A DNA stretch of 64,000 nucleotides from Flavobacterium lotistagni (GTDB lineage: Bacteria; Bacteroidota; Bacteroidia; Flavobacteriales; Flavobacteriaceae): positions 1-64,000 of the forward strand of contig NZ_JAAJBU010000014.1 in NCBI RefSeq assembly GCF_011392125.1. The letters run 5' to 3'. Shown piece after piece: positions 35,041 to 43,708 of the stretch. Position 1 is the stretch's first letter. Every line of letters begins with the position of its first letter. Both the position numbers and the translations under genes were made by a program. A model generated the notes under the pieces. That model was not told where the DNA came from. It worked only from the letters and a program-made list of their open reading frames with translations, and ran no database searches.

Positions 35041-35718
35041 TTACGGTGTCGAAGCCGAAACCTGCAAGATTTTCCCGTTGTAATACTGGTTTCCGGTCAA
35101 GGTGAAGTTGGCTATATAATCCGCCATTTGTGCTGCGGTCAGCGGCGCCTCGTAACCCGGAAAAGCTTCCGCCAGCATTTCAGTCTGCACCGCACCGATG
35201 GCCAAAACATTGAAGGCAATGCCTTGCTCTTTGTATTCTTCGGCCAGCAATTCAGTTAAGGTAATCAGCGCACCTTTGCTCGAACTATAAGCCGAAAGTC
35301 CGGCAAATTTCATACTGCCCTGCACGCCGCCCATCGAACTGATTGAGACCACATGACTGCCATTTTTCAGATATGGCAGACAAAGCTTGGTTAAGGCCGC
35401 TACTGCAAAAACATTCACTTGGTAAATACGCTCAAAATCTTCGTATGTGGTTTCGACAAAAGGCTTGAGCAGTAAAGTGCCCGCATTGTGCACGATGGCA
35501 TCAACACTTTTCCAGGAAGTTGCTAAAAATTGGGCTACCAGTTGTAAATCGTCTGCATGGGCCAAATCTACAGAAAGGCAAGTAATATTCGGGTGTTGTG
35601 CCAAAGGGCTCGGAACCGTTCGTGACAGTGCTAATATTTCATGGCCGGCCTCAGCCAATTGCAAAGCTAAAGCATAGCCAATACCGCGTGAAGTTCCGGT
35701 GATGATGATTTTCTTCAA
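35041..35718 (-). CDS. SDR family oxidoreductase
   Basis: Short-chain dehydrogenase/reductase. The nucleotide-binding motif TGTSRGIGYALA (about 7-18), NAG motif (HNAGTLL), Ser in VVSISSMGG and the YxxxK pair in SAYSSSKGAL are all present. The substrate cannot be read from sequence. No ATG is available at the N-terminus; TTG at 35718 gives MKKIIITGTSRGIG, the expected family start (225 aa), whereas an earlier TTG at 35742 would add eight residues. The gene stands alone; a dispersed repeat follows it. Confidence 0.88.
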   Translation of the reverse strand: MKKIIITGTSRGIGYALALQLAEAGHEILALSRTVPSPLAQHPNITCLSVDLAHADDLQLVAQFLATSWKSVDAIVHNAGTLLLKPFVETTYEDFERIYQVNVFAVAALTKLCLPYLKNGSHVVSISSMGGVQGSMKFAGLSAYSSSKGALITLTELLAEEYKEQGIAFNVLAIGAVQTEMLAEAFPGYEAPLTAAQMADYIANFTLTGNQYYNGKILQVSASTP

Positions 35719-35881
35719 AACTTTTTTCGGTAAAAATAGCAAAAAAAGCTTCGGCTTATCAGGATGGTCTTGCCTAAAAAATGAAGTAAAATATCAACAA
35801 TCCGAGGCCAGCATAAATGCACACCAAAAGAATCTCCAGCCTATATACTTCGAGGAAGATTTTAAAACGTTCCATCACCTA

Positions 35882-36193
35882 CTAAAAGAAAAATACCAAA
35901 AGTATCAAAAGCAATACAAACGAAATTAGACTCAGACTTTTATAACTGCCTTTAGGCTCTTTAAGTAACAAAAAAGCGCTCAAAGTGAACAGGCAATAAG
36001 ACAATAACGCAATCGGGCTTGGAAAACCGGCATACAAAGGACGTACAAATTCAGGAACCAATAAAAGCGTATTCTTTTTTAGCTCTTTGGAAGCCAGAAT
36101 TTCAATAAAATTGTTTGTCGAATAGAGCAACAACAAACTCAAAAAAAGAAGGGTTGCCAGCAAGAAAAAAGAAACGATAACACGCTGTTTCAT
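35882..36193 (-). CDS. Small membrane protein, unknown
   Basis: A 103-aa protein starting at ATG 36193 (MKQRVIVSFFLLATLLFLSL) with three predicted membrane helices: 6-30, about 60-80 (PIALLSYCLFTLSAFLLL), and 88-103 at the very C-terminus. A longer frame opens at 36274, but its extra residues look random. There is no recognisable family. The flanking sequences (35719-35881 and 36194-36443) contain nothing I can name. Confidence 0.5.
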   Translation of the reverse strand: MKQRVIVSFFLLATLLFLSLLLLYSTNNFIEILASKELKKNTLLLVPEFVRPLYAGFPSPIALLSYCLFTLSAFLLLKEPKGSYKSLSLISFVLLLILLVFFF

Positions 36194-36443
36194 ATAATCT
36201 TGATTTTTAATAAACACGCCGACCGACACCCACTTTGACCAACCATTACTTTCAAAAATTACCAACCAAAACACGGGTGCCGGCGCGGAGCATTTGGTTA
36301 CATTTGTTTAATGTTTCTCTGTTGAGAAGCCAAAGTATAAAATAAAATTCGGCGTCATAAAACAAATGAGCAACTGCTCTAAAGTAATGTATAAGTGTAG
36401 CGATTCCGACTATTTTCGTACGGCAGAAACGAGTTGGTTTGGA

Positions 36444-38039
36444 TTATTGCTTGATGAGTTTCAAATAGCTCGAACCTGAACTTGTTACTACTTTTACCAA
36501 GTAATTTCCGCGAGCCAATACTGAAATATCATATTTAGTTTGCTGGTCGTAGGTCACTACCAATTGCCCTTGAAGGTTAAAAACAGAAACTGTCTTTACT
36601 AAATTGTTTCGGGTCAATTCAAAATAATCTTGCGCTGGATTGGGAACTAAAACAAACCCAGCCGATGCCTCGAAACTAAAATTCGCCAAAGCCGGATCTT
36701 TATAGGCGTGAAGTTCGAAACCGCCCGTAGTTCCTTTGTAGCCAAAATACAATTCGTCATTCATCACGACCAAACCTGAATTATTGATTTCTCCGGAGAG
36801 TAATTGAGTGGTGCCGCCAGCAGTGCCATTGCTAACCCATAACGATTTTGTCGCGACATTGGAAGTTTTTACATAATACAATTTGCCGTTATAAGCAATC
36901 AAATCTGAAAGGGTTTCTTGAGCGGTTGAAACCGTAGTGACCAAAGTAGTTCCCGCTGTGGTGCCATCAGTTTTCCAGAGTTGTTTGCCACCACCGGTAT
37001 TATCGGCTAAAAAATAAATGAGCGACCCAACCGGCGTAAAATCAGACGGATTGCTACCGACACCAGCCGTTGTATTGAGGTTCTTAACCAATACGGTTCC
37101 GGCATTGGTTCCATCAGATTTCCATAGTTCAGCGCCGTTTATTCCATCGTTGGCACTGAAATAAAGTGTAGCACCAATTCGCTTCATGTTGCTCGGATTG
37201 CTATCGCCGGAAGGGTTGATGTCTTTAACCAAAACCACCGAATTGTTCACCCCATTGACCGATCGGAGCTCGCGTCCGGAAGAAGCATTAGTAGCCACCA
37301 AATAGAGCGTGTTTCCTATGACATTAAATTGATCCGGATTGCTGCTCGAGGAAGTGGGCGTTGGAAAAATATCCAAATAAAGTGCAGTATTGGCAGTAGT
37401 TCCATCGGTTGACCAAAGTTCGCGCGCGCTGCTGGGGTGAAAAGCACTAAAATAAATCTTAGAGCCTAAAACTGTAAAACTGGCCGGAGCAGAACTCACT
37501 ACATTGCCCATATAAATATCTTTAAGCATTCCGCTAAAACCCGAGGAATAAACCAGTGGCTCCACATCTTGCCCGGCCAACGGAGAAAAAACCATGGCGT
37601 TGGTCAGTTGGGCTGAAGGCCCGAATCGCGAATTGGCGTTGGCGGTTTTACTGAAAATATCCATCAAAGTGTAAACATCTAAAAAGTTGGACGCGGTCAT
37701 TAAGCTGATGTGTGAAGTATTCGGGTCGATTCCGTCAAAATATACCGCTGAATCACCATTCTCTCTGTAATACATCGTTGTGTTTTGATTGCGAATGGCC
37801 TGACCATCATTGAGCAAGAAATTGGTGCCTTCAAGCGTGCCGAAACTGTAATACATATAACGATTGGTAGATGTGTCTGAATTGTTGGCCGTAAAGAGCA
37901 GCATTCCGTTAACGTTATACAAAGAAAGCGGATTGCTGCTACTGCTTGCTGTGGTGGTGTTGAGATCCTTCACCAAACGCAATTGCGCCTGAATATTTAA
38001 AACTGTAGTTAAAACCAAAATAGTAATCGCTTTTTTCAT
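36444..38039 (-). CDS. Secreted ELWxTDGT-repeat protein with T9SS type A tail
   Basis: A 531-aa exported protein: signal peptide MKKAITILVLTTVLNIQAQ, then repeats of about 50 aa built around ELWSTDGTTANTAL, ELWKSDGTNAGTVLVKNL and QLWKTDGTTAGTTLV. These resemble beta-propeller-like blades found in many secreted Bacteroidota proteins. Residues about 455-531 are a T9SS type A sorting domain (FVLVPNPAQDYFELT, VSVFNLQGQLVVTYD, LARGNYLVKVVT). It is likely surface-exposed or released; ligand or activity unknown. The start is ATG 38039; the frame opens 11 codons earlier without a signal-peptide look. A good promoter lies at 38098-38125. Confidence 0.85.
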   Translation of the reverse strand: MKKAITILVLTTVLNIQAQLRLVKDLNTTTASSSSNPLSLYNVNGMLLFTANNSDTSTNRYMYYSFGTLEGTNFLLNDGQAIRNQNTTMYYRENGDSAVYFDGIDPNTSHISLMTASNFLDVYTLMDIFSKTANANSRFGPSAQLTNAMVFSPLAGQDVEPLVYSSGFSGMLKDIYMGNVVSSAPASFTVLGSKIYFSAFHPSSARELWSTDGTTANTALYLDIFPTPTSSSSNPDQFNVIGNTLYLVATNASSGRELRSVNGVNNSVVLVKDINPSGDSNPSNMKRIGATLYFSANDGINGAELWKSDGTNAGTVLVKNLNTTAGVGSNPSDFTPVGSLIYFLADNTGGGKQLWKTDGTTAGTTLVTTVSTAQETLSDLIAYNGKLYYVKTSNVATKSLWVSNGTAGGTTQLLSGEINNSGLVVMNDELYFGYKGTTGGFELHAYKDPALANFSFEASAGFVLVPNPAQDYFELTRNNLVKTVSVFNLQGQLVVTYDQQTKYDISVLARGNYLVKVVTSSGSSYLKLIKQ

Positions 38040-38097
38040 GTTATGCTCCTTTTTTATAATAACTCGATTCAATGATTAAAATCAAAGTTAGGCGAAT

Positions 38098-38125
38098 CAA
38101 ATTTAGTTTTTTTTCTATTATACAA
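38098..38125 (-). promoter_or_regulatory. Promoter of ELWxTDGT-repeat T9SS gene
   Basis: On the minus strand TTG (38123-38125), N17, TAAATTTG (38098-38105). The -7 match is perfect. A second -7-like sequence, TAACTTTG, lies slightly downstream. Confidence 0.65.
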
Positions 38126-38200
38126 CTGTGTCGCTTTTTTTATTAACTGAAGCCATTTTAAGGTTAACTGATATATCTCAAAGGCTAACTGCCAGTATTT

Positions 38201-38233
38201 TTGAAAGTTGTTTTTACAGATTGTTTACATTTA
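38201..38233 (+). promoter_or_regulatory. Promoter of LytS-type kinase gene
   Basis: TTG (38201-38203), N22, TACATTTA (38226-38233), one mismatch from TAnnTTTG. Because the -33 TTG is itself the first codon of the longest open frame, translation most likely starts downstream at GTG 38252. Confidence 0.5.
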
Positions 38234-38251
38234 CCTGATGAACTTAACAGC

Positions 38252-41137
38252 GTGAGAACACCTTTCTTATTACTGTATTTATTTTTCTGGTGTGCAGCCC
38301 CAGCACAAAACCCATTTTGCATTAACTATTCTATTAACGACGGCTTACCATCTGAAAATGTATATGCCGTTTTCGAAGACCAAAATGGATTTATTTGGCT
38401 CACTACCGATGCCGGAATTGTTCGGTTCGACAGCCACAATTTTCTAGATTTCAATACAGACAACGGCCTTTCGGACAACGAGGTTTTTCAGATGAAAAAA
38501 GACCACAAAGGCCGCATTTGGCTCTTAACGCTCAACGGAAAAACATGCTATATCCAAAACGGCAAAATCTACAACGAAACCAATTCGGCACTGGTGCGAA
38601 AAATTTGCGGCAATAGCCTCATGTCTGACTTTTATCAAGATGCTCAAAACCAAATTTACTTCTGTTTCCGCGACGGGCAAATCGTACAAGTTACCCCACA
38701 TGATAAAGTCGTCAAAATCAAATGCAAAACGCCACAACCCTATTTGGGTATGTGGAAAAACAAAAACAAATTGTGCGTACTTACACCTTTGGGTATTTAC
38801 AATGCAGAGCAAAACTTGCGAATCAATCCGATGGCAACCGCAACAACCTCTCGCGCTTTTCATGTGAATCGTCAAACCTATATTAGCAATGCTAACCAAC
38901 TGTATCGGATTAGACCAAATGGCGACCTGACCAAGATCTTGTCACTGCCCGAACCTGCCGAGATTTTACAACTCTATCAAGAAAACCCAAATAAAATCTG
39001 GATTTGCACGCGCCAAGGTTTGTTTTTGCATGAAAATCAACAGTTCAAAAAATATTTCTCGGGCGAAATGGTCTCAAATCTACTCCGTGATTTCGAAGGT
39101 GGTTATTGGGTGGCCACACTCAAGAATGGTGTTTATTATGTACCGTCGTTTGATGTGATATTGAACAAACTCAGTACAGAAAAACCAATGAAAATCAACT
39201 GTATCGGCATCAATCAGAAAAAAGAGATTTGGGCCGGTGGCGATGCCAATAATTATTTTGTCAAACGACCCGGATTGGAATTCACAGGCCAAACTACTTT
39301 GGTGGATGGTCAAGCAGACCAAATTACCTCGATTCGTTTCTTTGGTCAAGACACCTATGTTTCGGGGAAAAACATGATTCTCAAGATTGATGGCAAGGGC
39401 AAGAAAAGTTTTTTAGGTTGCGGGGCTAATGATCTTTGGTTAGATGCTGAAAATGGTTTTTTTGCTTATACCGTAGTTTATAAAATTCCGCACCGAAAGA
39501 TCAAACCGGGCATCAAAAACATGCTCAACAAAAACAATATGCTGTTGCAGAAAAGAACATCAGTTCTGTTGCATGAAAGTGAAAATACTTGGATTGGCTC
39601 TAATTATGGTTTGTACCGATACCGCGTAAAAGATTCTATTACAAATTGGAATTCCTATCCGAATTTACAAACTTCGATTGAAGATTTATATTTCGACTCG
39701 AAACAACAAACGCTTTTTGTAGCCACCAGTTCAAAAGGAATTGTCTTACTCAGAAACGAAAAAATTATCGGCCAGATCTCTCACAGAAATGGTCTGAACA
39801 GCATGACTTGCAATGCCATTGAAAAGGTGGGCAACCAAACTTATTTGGTGGGTTCGAACAATGGTTTGAATCTAGTTACTTTTAAAAACGAAAGCGTAAA
39901 CATTCGAAACATTAATGCGGTACTGGGGTTAAAAAACCAGAAAATCAACGACATTGGTTATCTAGACCAAATTGTTTATTTGGCTACCGATCGCGGGCTG
40001 CTTTGGTTCAACATCACTAAAATCAATCGCAAAGACAGCCGACCCAAATGTCTGATTGAAACCTTGAAAACCCAAAAAAGGAATGCCGCTGGAAAACCAC
40101 CCTATGAATTCGATTTCAACGACAACCAAGTGAGCATTCACTTTTCGGGCATTTCCTATATCAGCCAAAACGATCTCACTTACCATTACCAACTCTCCGG
40201 GCAAGATTGGACACAAACACAAGAATCGCAAATCAACTACAAATCATTGCCGAGCGGTGAATATATTTTCAAAGTGTATTGCACCGACGGATATGGCACA
40301 CAAAGCAATACGGCTGTGATTCGATTTGAAATTCTCGCTCCTTTTTGGCAAAAATGGTGGTTTATTTTGCTTTGCTTGCTGATCATTATCGGGGTGATTT
40401 ACGCCATTGTAAAATACCGACTCAAAGAGCAACAACGCCAATTCAGCGTCGAGAAGGCCGCCATACAACTTGAGCGTGACAAAGCCACCCTAGAGAAACA
40501 AATGATTGATTTAGAACAGAAAGCACTGCGACAGCAAATGAATCCGCACTTTATTTTTAATGCGCTCAACACTATTAAAGGTTATTATTCTGAAGGCGAT
40601 TTGATGCGGGCCAGCACCTATATTTCAAAGTTTTCTAAACTACTTCGGATGCTGCTCGAAAATGCCGATAAAACCATCTCGTTGTCTACAGAAATTGAAA
40701 TGTTAGAGCTGTATCTTGAACTGACTAAAATCCGGTATGAAAATAAATTTGTTTACGAACTCATTCTCGATGAAAATCTCAACCCGAACGATATTGAAAT
40801 TCCTACCTTGCTGCTGCAACCTATCGTTGAGAATGCCATTATTCACGGATTATCTCCTCGAAACAAAACGGGTTTACTTAAAATTTCATTTGCAAAACAA
40901 GACAAGCAATTGCATTGTATGGTCGAAGACAACGGCATCGGGCGCATCGCCTCACAGAAAAAGCAGCAACACCGAGAATACCAATCTAAAGCACTTGAAA
41001 TCACTAAGGAAAGAATTGCATTATTCAGTAAAGGTATTGGCCCATCAACCTTTGAAATCATTGACTTGATTCAAAACGACAAACCTGCCGGTACTCAAGT
41101 CGTAGTTACCATTCCATTAATCTCTATTTGGTCATGA
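38252..41137 (+). CDS. Two-component-regulator-propeller sensor histidine kinase (LytS type)
   Basis: Membrane sensor of 961 aa. It starts at GTG 38252, giving the signal peptide MRTPFLLLYLFFWCAAPAQ. The periplasmic part is a beta-propeller of Reg_prop repeats (about 25-590; DQNGFIWLTTDAGIVRFD, KGRIWLLTLNG, NKIWICTRQGLFL), then a Y_Y_Y domain (about 620-690). A membrane helix follows (WWFILLCLLIIIGVIYAIV), then a coiled coil. The LytS-type kinase domain has QQMNPHFIFNALN (phospho-accepting His766) and an ATPase domain with LLLQPIVENAIIHGL. Such sensors often respond to glycans, but the ligand is unknown. It overlaps the LytTR regulator gene by 4 bp (ATGA), so the pair is coupled. Confidence 0.93.
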   Translation: MRTPFLLLYLFFWCAAPAQNPFCINYSINDGLPSENVYAVFEDQNGFIWLTTDAGIVRFDSHNFLDFNTDNGLSDNEVFQMKKDHKGRIWLLTLNGKTCYIQNGKIYNETNSALVRKICGNSLMSDFYQDAQNQIYFCFRDGQIVQVTPHDKVVKIKCKTPQPYLGMWKNKNKLCVLTPLGIYNAEQNLRINPMATATTSRAFHVNRQTYISNANQLYRIRPNGDLTKILSLPEPAEILQLYQENPNKIWICTRQGLFLHENQQFKKYFSGEMVSNLLRDFEGGYWVATLKNGVYYVPSFDVILNKLSTEKPMKINCIGINQKKEIWAGGDANNYFVKRPGLEFTGQTTLVDGQADQITSIRFFGQDTYVSGKNMILKIDGKGKKSFLGCGANDLWLDAENGFFAYTVVYKIPHRKIKPGIKNMLNKNNMLLQKRTSVLLHESENTWIGSNYGLYRYRVKDSITNWNSYPNLQTSIEDLYFDSKQQTLFVATSSKGIVLLRNEKIIGQISHRNGLNSMTCNAIEKVGNQTYLVGSNNGLNLVTFKNESVNIRNINAVLGLKNQKINDIGYLDQIVYLATDRGLLWFNITKINRKDSRPKCLIETLKTQKRNAAGKPPYEFDFNDNQVSIHFSGISYISQNDLTYHYQLSGQDWTQTQESQINYKSLPSGEYIFKVYCTDGYGTQSNTAVIRFEILAPFWQKWWFILLCLLIIIGVIYAIVKYRLKEQQRQFSVEKAAIQLERDKATLEKQMIDLEQKALRQQMNPHFIFNALNTIKGYYSEGDLMRASTYISKFSKLLRMLLENADKTISLSTEIEMLELYLELTKIRYENKFVYELILDENLNPNDIEIPTLLLQPIVENAIIHGLSPRNKTGLLKISFAKQDKQLHCMVEDNGIGRIASQKKQQHREYQSKALEITKERIALFSKGIGPSTFEIIDLIQNDKPAGTQVVVTIPLISIWS

Positions 41138-41880
41138 AAGTTTTAATTATTGAAGACGAAGAACAATCGGTTTCGGCATTGCGCTCAGAAATTGCGATGC
41201 ATTGTAAAAATCTGCAAATCATTGGGATAGCCAAATCGGTAAACGAGGCCATCGAAAAAATCGACACATTACAACCTGAACTGGTGTTTCTCGACATTCA
41301 ACTCTCTGATGGTTTGGGTTTTGAAATTCTAGATTACTTTAAGCAGCGGTTGTTTTTTCAGGTTATTTTCACTACTGCCTACAGCCAATATGCGATTCGA
41401 GCGATTAAATTCAGTGCCTTAGATTATTTGCTCAAACCCATTGATGCAGAAGAATTGGTTATCGCCGTGAACAAAGCCCAAAAAATTTCCAAAAAAGATT
41501 CGACTGCCAAAATCGAGAACCTGCTCTACAACCAAAGTCAATCGCCGGTGCGAAAAAAAATTGTTTTGCCCACACTCGAAGGCATCACGGTTTTTGAAGT
41601 AGCCAGCATTATGAAATGTTCTGCCGAGGGCAACTACACCAGTATTTATTTTACTAACGGAAAGAAAATGCTGTTTTCTAAAACGCTCAAGGAATTTGAA
41701 GAATTGCTTTGCCATAGCGGTTTTGAACGGATTCACAATTCGCACATCATCAATCTGGATCATTTGGTGAGTTTTGTGAACAAAGACGGCGGTTATGTAA
41801 TTTTGTCTGATAAAAGCACACTACCGGTTTCACAACGCAAAAAAGCCAACTTGCTTGCTGCTTTAGGAAACTTGAGTTGA
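41134..41880 (+). CDS. LytTR family response regulator
   Basis: Cytoplasmic DNA-binding response regulator of 248 aa and cognate partner of the upstream kinase. The receiver domain (1-120) has the acidic pocket IIEDEE, phospho-acceptor Asp54 in LVFLDIQLSDG, and Lys in LKPID. The LytTR domain (about 145-245) has MKCSAEGNYTSIYFTNGKK, LKEFEELL, and FERIHNSHIINLDHLV. It starts at ATG 41134 inside the kinase stop (ATGA). It converges with the LysE-like gene with only 2 bp between stops. Target sites are not evident in the window. Confidence 0.95.
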   Translation: MKVLIIEDEEQSVSALRSEIAMHCKNLQIIGIAKSVNEAIEKIDTLQPELVFLDIQLSDGLGFEILDYFKQRLFFQVIFTTAYSQYAIRAIKFSALDYLLKPIDAEELVIAVNKAQKISKKDSTAKIENLLYNQSQSPVRKKIVLPTLEGITVFEVASIMKCSAEGNYTSIYFTNGKKMLFSKTLKEFEELLCHSGFERIHNSHIINLDHLVSFVNKDGGYVILSDKSTLPVSQRKKANLLAALGNLS

Positions 41881-41882
41881 AA

Positions 41883-42527
41883 CTACTTTGCTTTGAAGTA
41901 CTTTTTCCCAAACTGAAAACCTTGATAAATTCCGAGCAACACGAAAGCGGCCGGAATCAAATAATGCATCATGTTTTGCGAGAGAAATTCGGTTTGCGAG
42001 GAAAGTTTTGCCAGTGACAGTATTAAAACCAACATGCCTGAAAAAGTGCCCAGTAAAGTACCTAGCAAATAAGAAAATCTGCTGCCTTGCTCTATGTCTA
42101 TGTACTTCCCGTTGAGTACATACAAATTCCAACCAGCCCAAAACGGCAATTGAATGAAGTTGAAACTACTCAAAATCAACCCTATGAAATAAGGAGAATA
42201 GATCAGGTATTTTTCTAAAAGTTGCTCTTGCGATTGCGGCTGCTTAGAACTCAAGTAAAAAACGGCTGCCATAGCCAGAATAAAAACCACTGAAAACGCT
42301 TCAATCCATTTGAGCCATTGTTGGCGTTGCACCAAGCGGTTTGCAAATACTAAACTGCCGTAAATCACGACCGATTCTATGGTCATCACGCCCAACAAAA
42401 ACGGAATTAAACTGCCAATTCCTGCATATTGATAGAGTGCAAAACCAATCACGTTCAAATAACCCAGCGGAATCGAGCCCAGAAAACTCACCAGAAAACC
42501 GACGCCAATGTTTTGCAGGTTTTTCAT
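41883..42527 (-). CDS. LysE-family-like transporter
   Basis: A 214-aa inner-membrane protein with about six hydrophobic helices. It begins with IGVGFLVSFLGSIPLGYLNVI, which resembles the LysE/RhtB small-molecule exporter N-terminus (helix with PGP-like SIPLG). Its start codon directly follows the stop of the ATP-grasp gene (42528/42527), implying translational coupling. The substrate might be the product of the ATP-grasp ligase, by inference only. The family assignment rests on topology and the N-terminal motif. Confidence 0.7.
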   Translation of the reverse strand: MKNLQNIGVGFLVSFLGSIPLGYLNVIGFALYQYAGIGSLIPFLLGVMTIESVVIYGSLVFANRLVQRQQWLKWIEAFSVVFILAMAAVFYLSSKQPQSQEQLLEKYLIYSPYFIGLILSSFNFIQLPFWAGWNLYVLNGKYIDIEQGSRFSYLLGTLLGTFSGMLVLILSLAKLSSQTEFLSQNMMHYLIPAAFVLLGIYQGFQFGKKYFKAK

Positions 42528-43562
42528 TTAGAAATTCAGGATTTTTTGGTTGTGCTTTTGGTGTTCGCGGTATTCGTTCATACCCGCTTGGTGCGATAAA
42601 TAAGGTATTCCGCTTTTGTGATTGGCCACACTAATTTCAAACATATACCGAATGTGTCTGGAGAGTTCCCACCAAGCAAAGAAAATCGAATGTCTCGGAT
42701 CATAAATGTGCGTAGGTTCGCTTGCCGCGCCATTGAGTTCGACTATGGAGAAGTTTTTTCCGGCTTCTAAATCTTTTAAATTATTGTACATCAAATCGAG
42801 CCGCCCGAAGTAAAAACCCGGAATTTGTAAACAAACTTCGTTGATGACTTGGTTGAGTTTTGGAGTAATGAAATGACTATGATCTAAAAATTTTGCCCCA
42901 CGAATATGATTGCCATAAGGCACCAGATTGCGCTGTTCGCCTTGGGCTAAAACAACTTGAAGCTCTGGCCCGTATTCTGCACGGAGTTTTTCGAGTTGCA
43001 TTTCATGACGCGGATTTTTCTGAATCAAGGTTTCGATGTTTGACTTTCCATCGCCGGTAACGATAAGGAATTCTTTGGCAACGATGCCGGTAATTCTACC
43101 CGTTTTTTCATGCGGATAACGCACATAGAATACCCCAATTTCGTTTGGGTACGGAATGAGTTGCTGCAACAAATAATCAAAGTGGGCTTTCTCTGCATAA
43201 GACTGAAGTTGTTTTAGGTTCTCGATTTTCTTTACGGCCGAACCGCGCAGCCCAATGTCAGGTTTGGCGATTAGCGGAAAACTTAAACCTGCCTTTTCCG
43301 TGATTTTCATAACTTCTGAAAATGGGGTGCCTTGTCGAATTAGTTCGGTTTTAGGGTAATACTGTGGCGGAATTAGGTTGTAAATTTGTTTCTTAGATTC
43401 CATAAAAAAACCGCCATTCTTGATGCCCGGATTGGCAGCGTTGAAAAAGAAAATCGTGCCGCAGCGCAGCCAGTAGTAGGCCCATTGAAAATAAATCGGA
43501 ATGTAGACCAAGTGCATCGGCCAGTATTCCCAGTGGAGCAGTTTGTGGAAGAATCGTTTCAA
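42528..43562 (-). CDS. ATP-grasp ligase, D-Ala-D-Ala ligase related
   Basis: A 344-aa protein with the ATP-grasp fold: ATP-lid region FPLIAKPDIGLRGSAVKKI (about 95-113), LLQQLIPYPNEIGVFYVRYP, and metal-binding FYFGRLDLMYNN and FSIVELNGAASEPTHIYD. The N-terminal 40 residues contain a hydrophobic aromatic-rich stretch (WPMHLVYIPIYFQWAYYW), possibly membrane-associated. Relatives join carboxylates to amines; the substrate is unknown here. It is coupled to the downstream LysE-like gene. It is not a normal Ddl, as the chain is longer and there is no Ddl N-terminal domain. A dispersed repeat lies upstream. Confidence 0.78.
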   Translation of the reverse strand: MKRFFHKLLHWEYWPMHLVYIPIYFQWAYYWLRCGTIFFFNAANPGIKNGGFFMESKKQIYNLIPPQYYPKTELIRQGTPFSEVMKITEKAGLSFPLIAKPDIGLRGSAVKKIENLKQLQSYAEKAHFDYLLQQLIPYPNEIGVFYVRYPHEKTGRITGIVAKEFLIVTGDGKSNIETLIQKNPRHEMQLEKLRAEYGPELQVVLAQGEQRNLVPYGNHIRGAKFLDHSHFITPKLNQVINEVCLQIPGFYFGRLDLMYNNLKDLEAGKNFSIVELNGAASEPTHIYDPRHSIFFAWWELSRHIRYMFEISVANHKSGIPYLSHQAGMNEYREHQKHNQKILNF

Positions 43563-43608
43563 TTGGGTGGATGATTTTGGGTTTTTTGGTTGATGGTTTA
43601 GACGAGAT

Positions 43609-43703
43609 GCGTGAGGGATGGCAGTGGCAGCCCCGAAGCCAGATGCAGCATGCGGAATCTGGCGAGGGCTATAACGGACAGCCCGACCCGTAGGGGCACG
43701 CCC
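43609..43703 (+). repeat. Dispersed intergenic palindromic repeat, copy 7
   Basis: Left arm GCGTGAGGGATGGCAGTGGC, core hairpin CCCGAAGCCAGATGCAGC...GCGGAATCTGGCGAGGG, right arm ATAACGGACAGCCCGACCC, ending GGGGCACGCCC. The ends GCGTG/CACGC are inverted. This is the best-preserved copy and gives the family consensus. It lies between the ATP-grasp gene and the NRDE gene. Confidence 0.9.
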
Positions 43704-43708
43704 AAAAA

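Noticed and set aside
35699..35929. Plus-strand frame of 76 codons between the SDR and the small membrane protein genes
   Set aside because: It overlaps the 5' end of the SDR gene antisense and has a composition (Lys/Gln-rich, FEEDFKTFHHLLKEKYQKYQ) compatible with chance AT-rich sequence. There is no promoter or start support.
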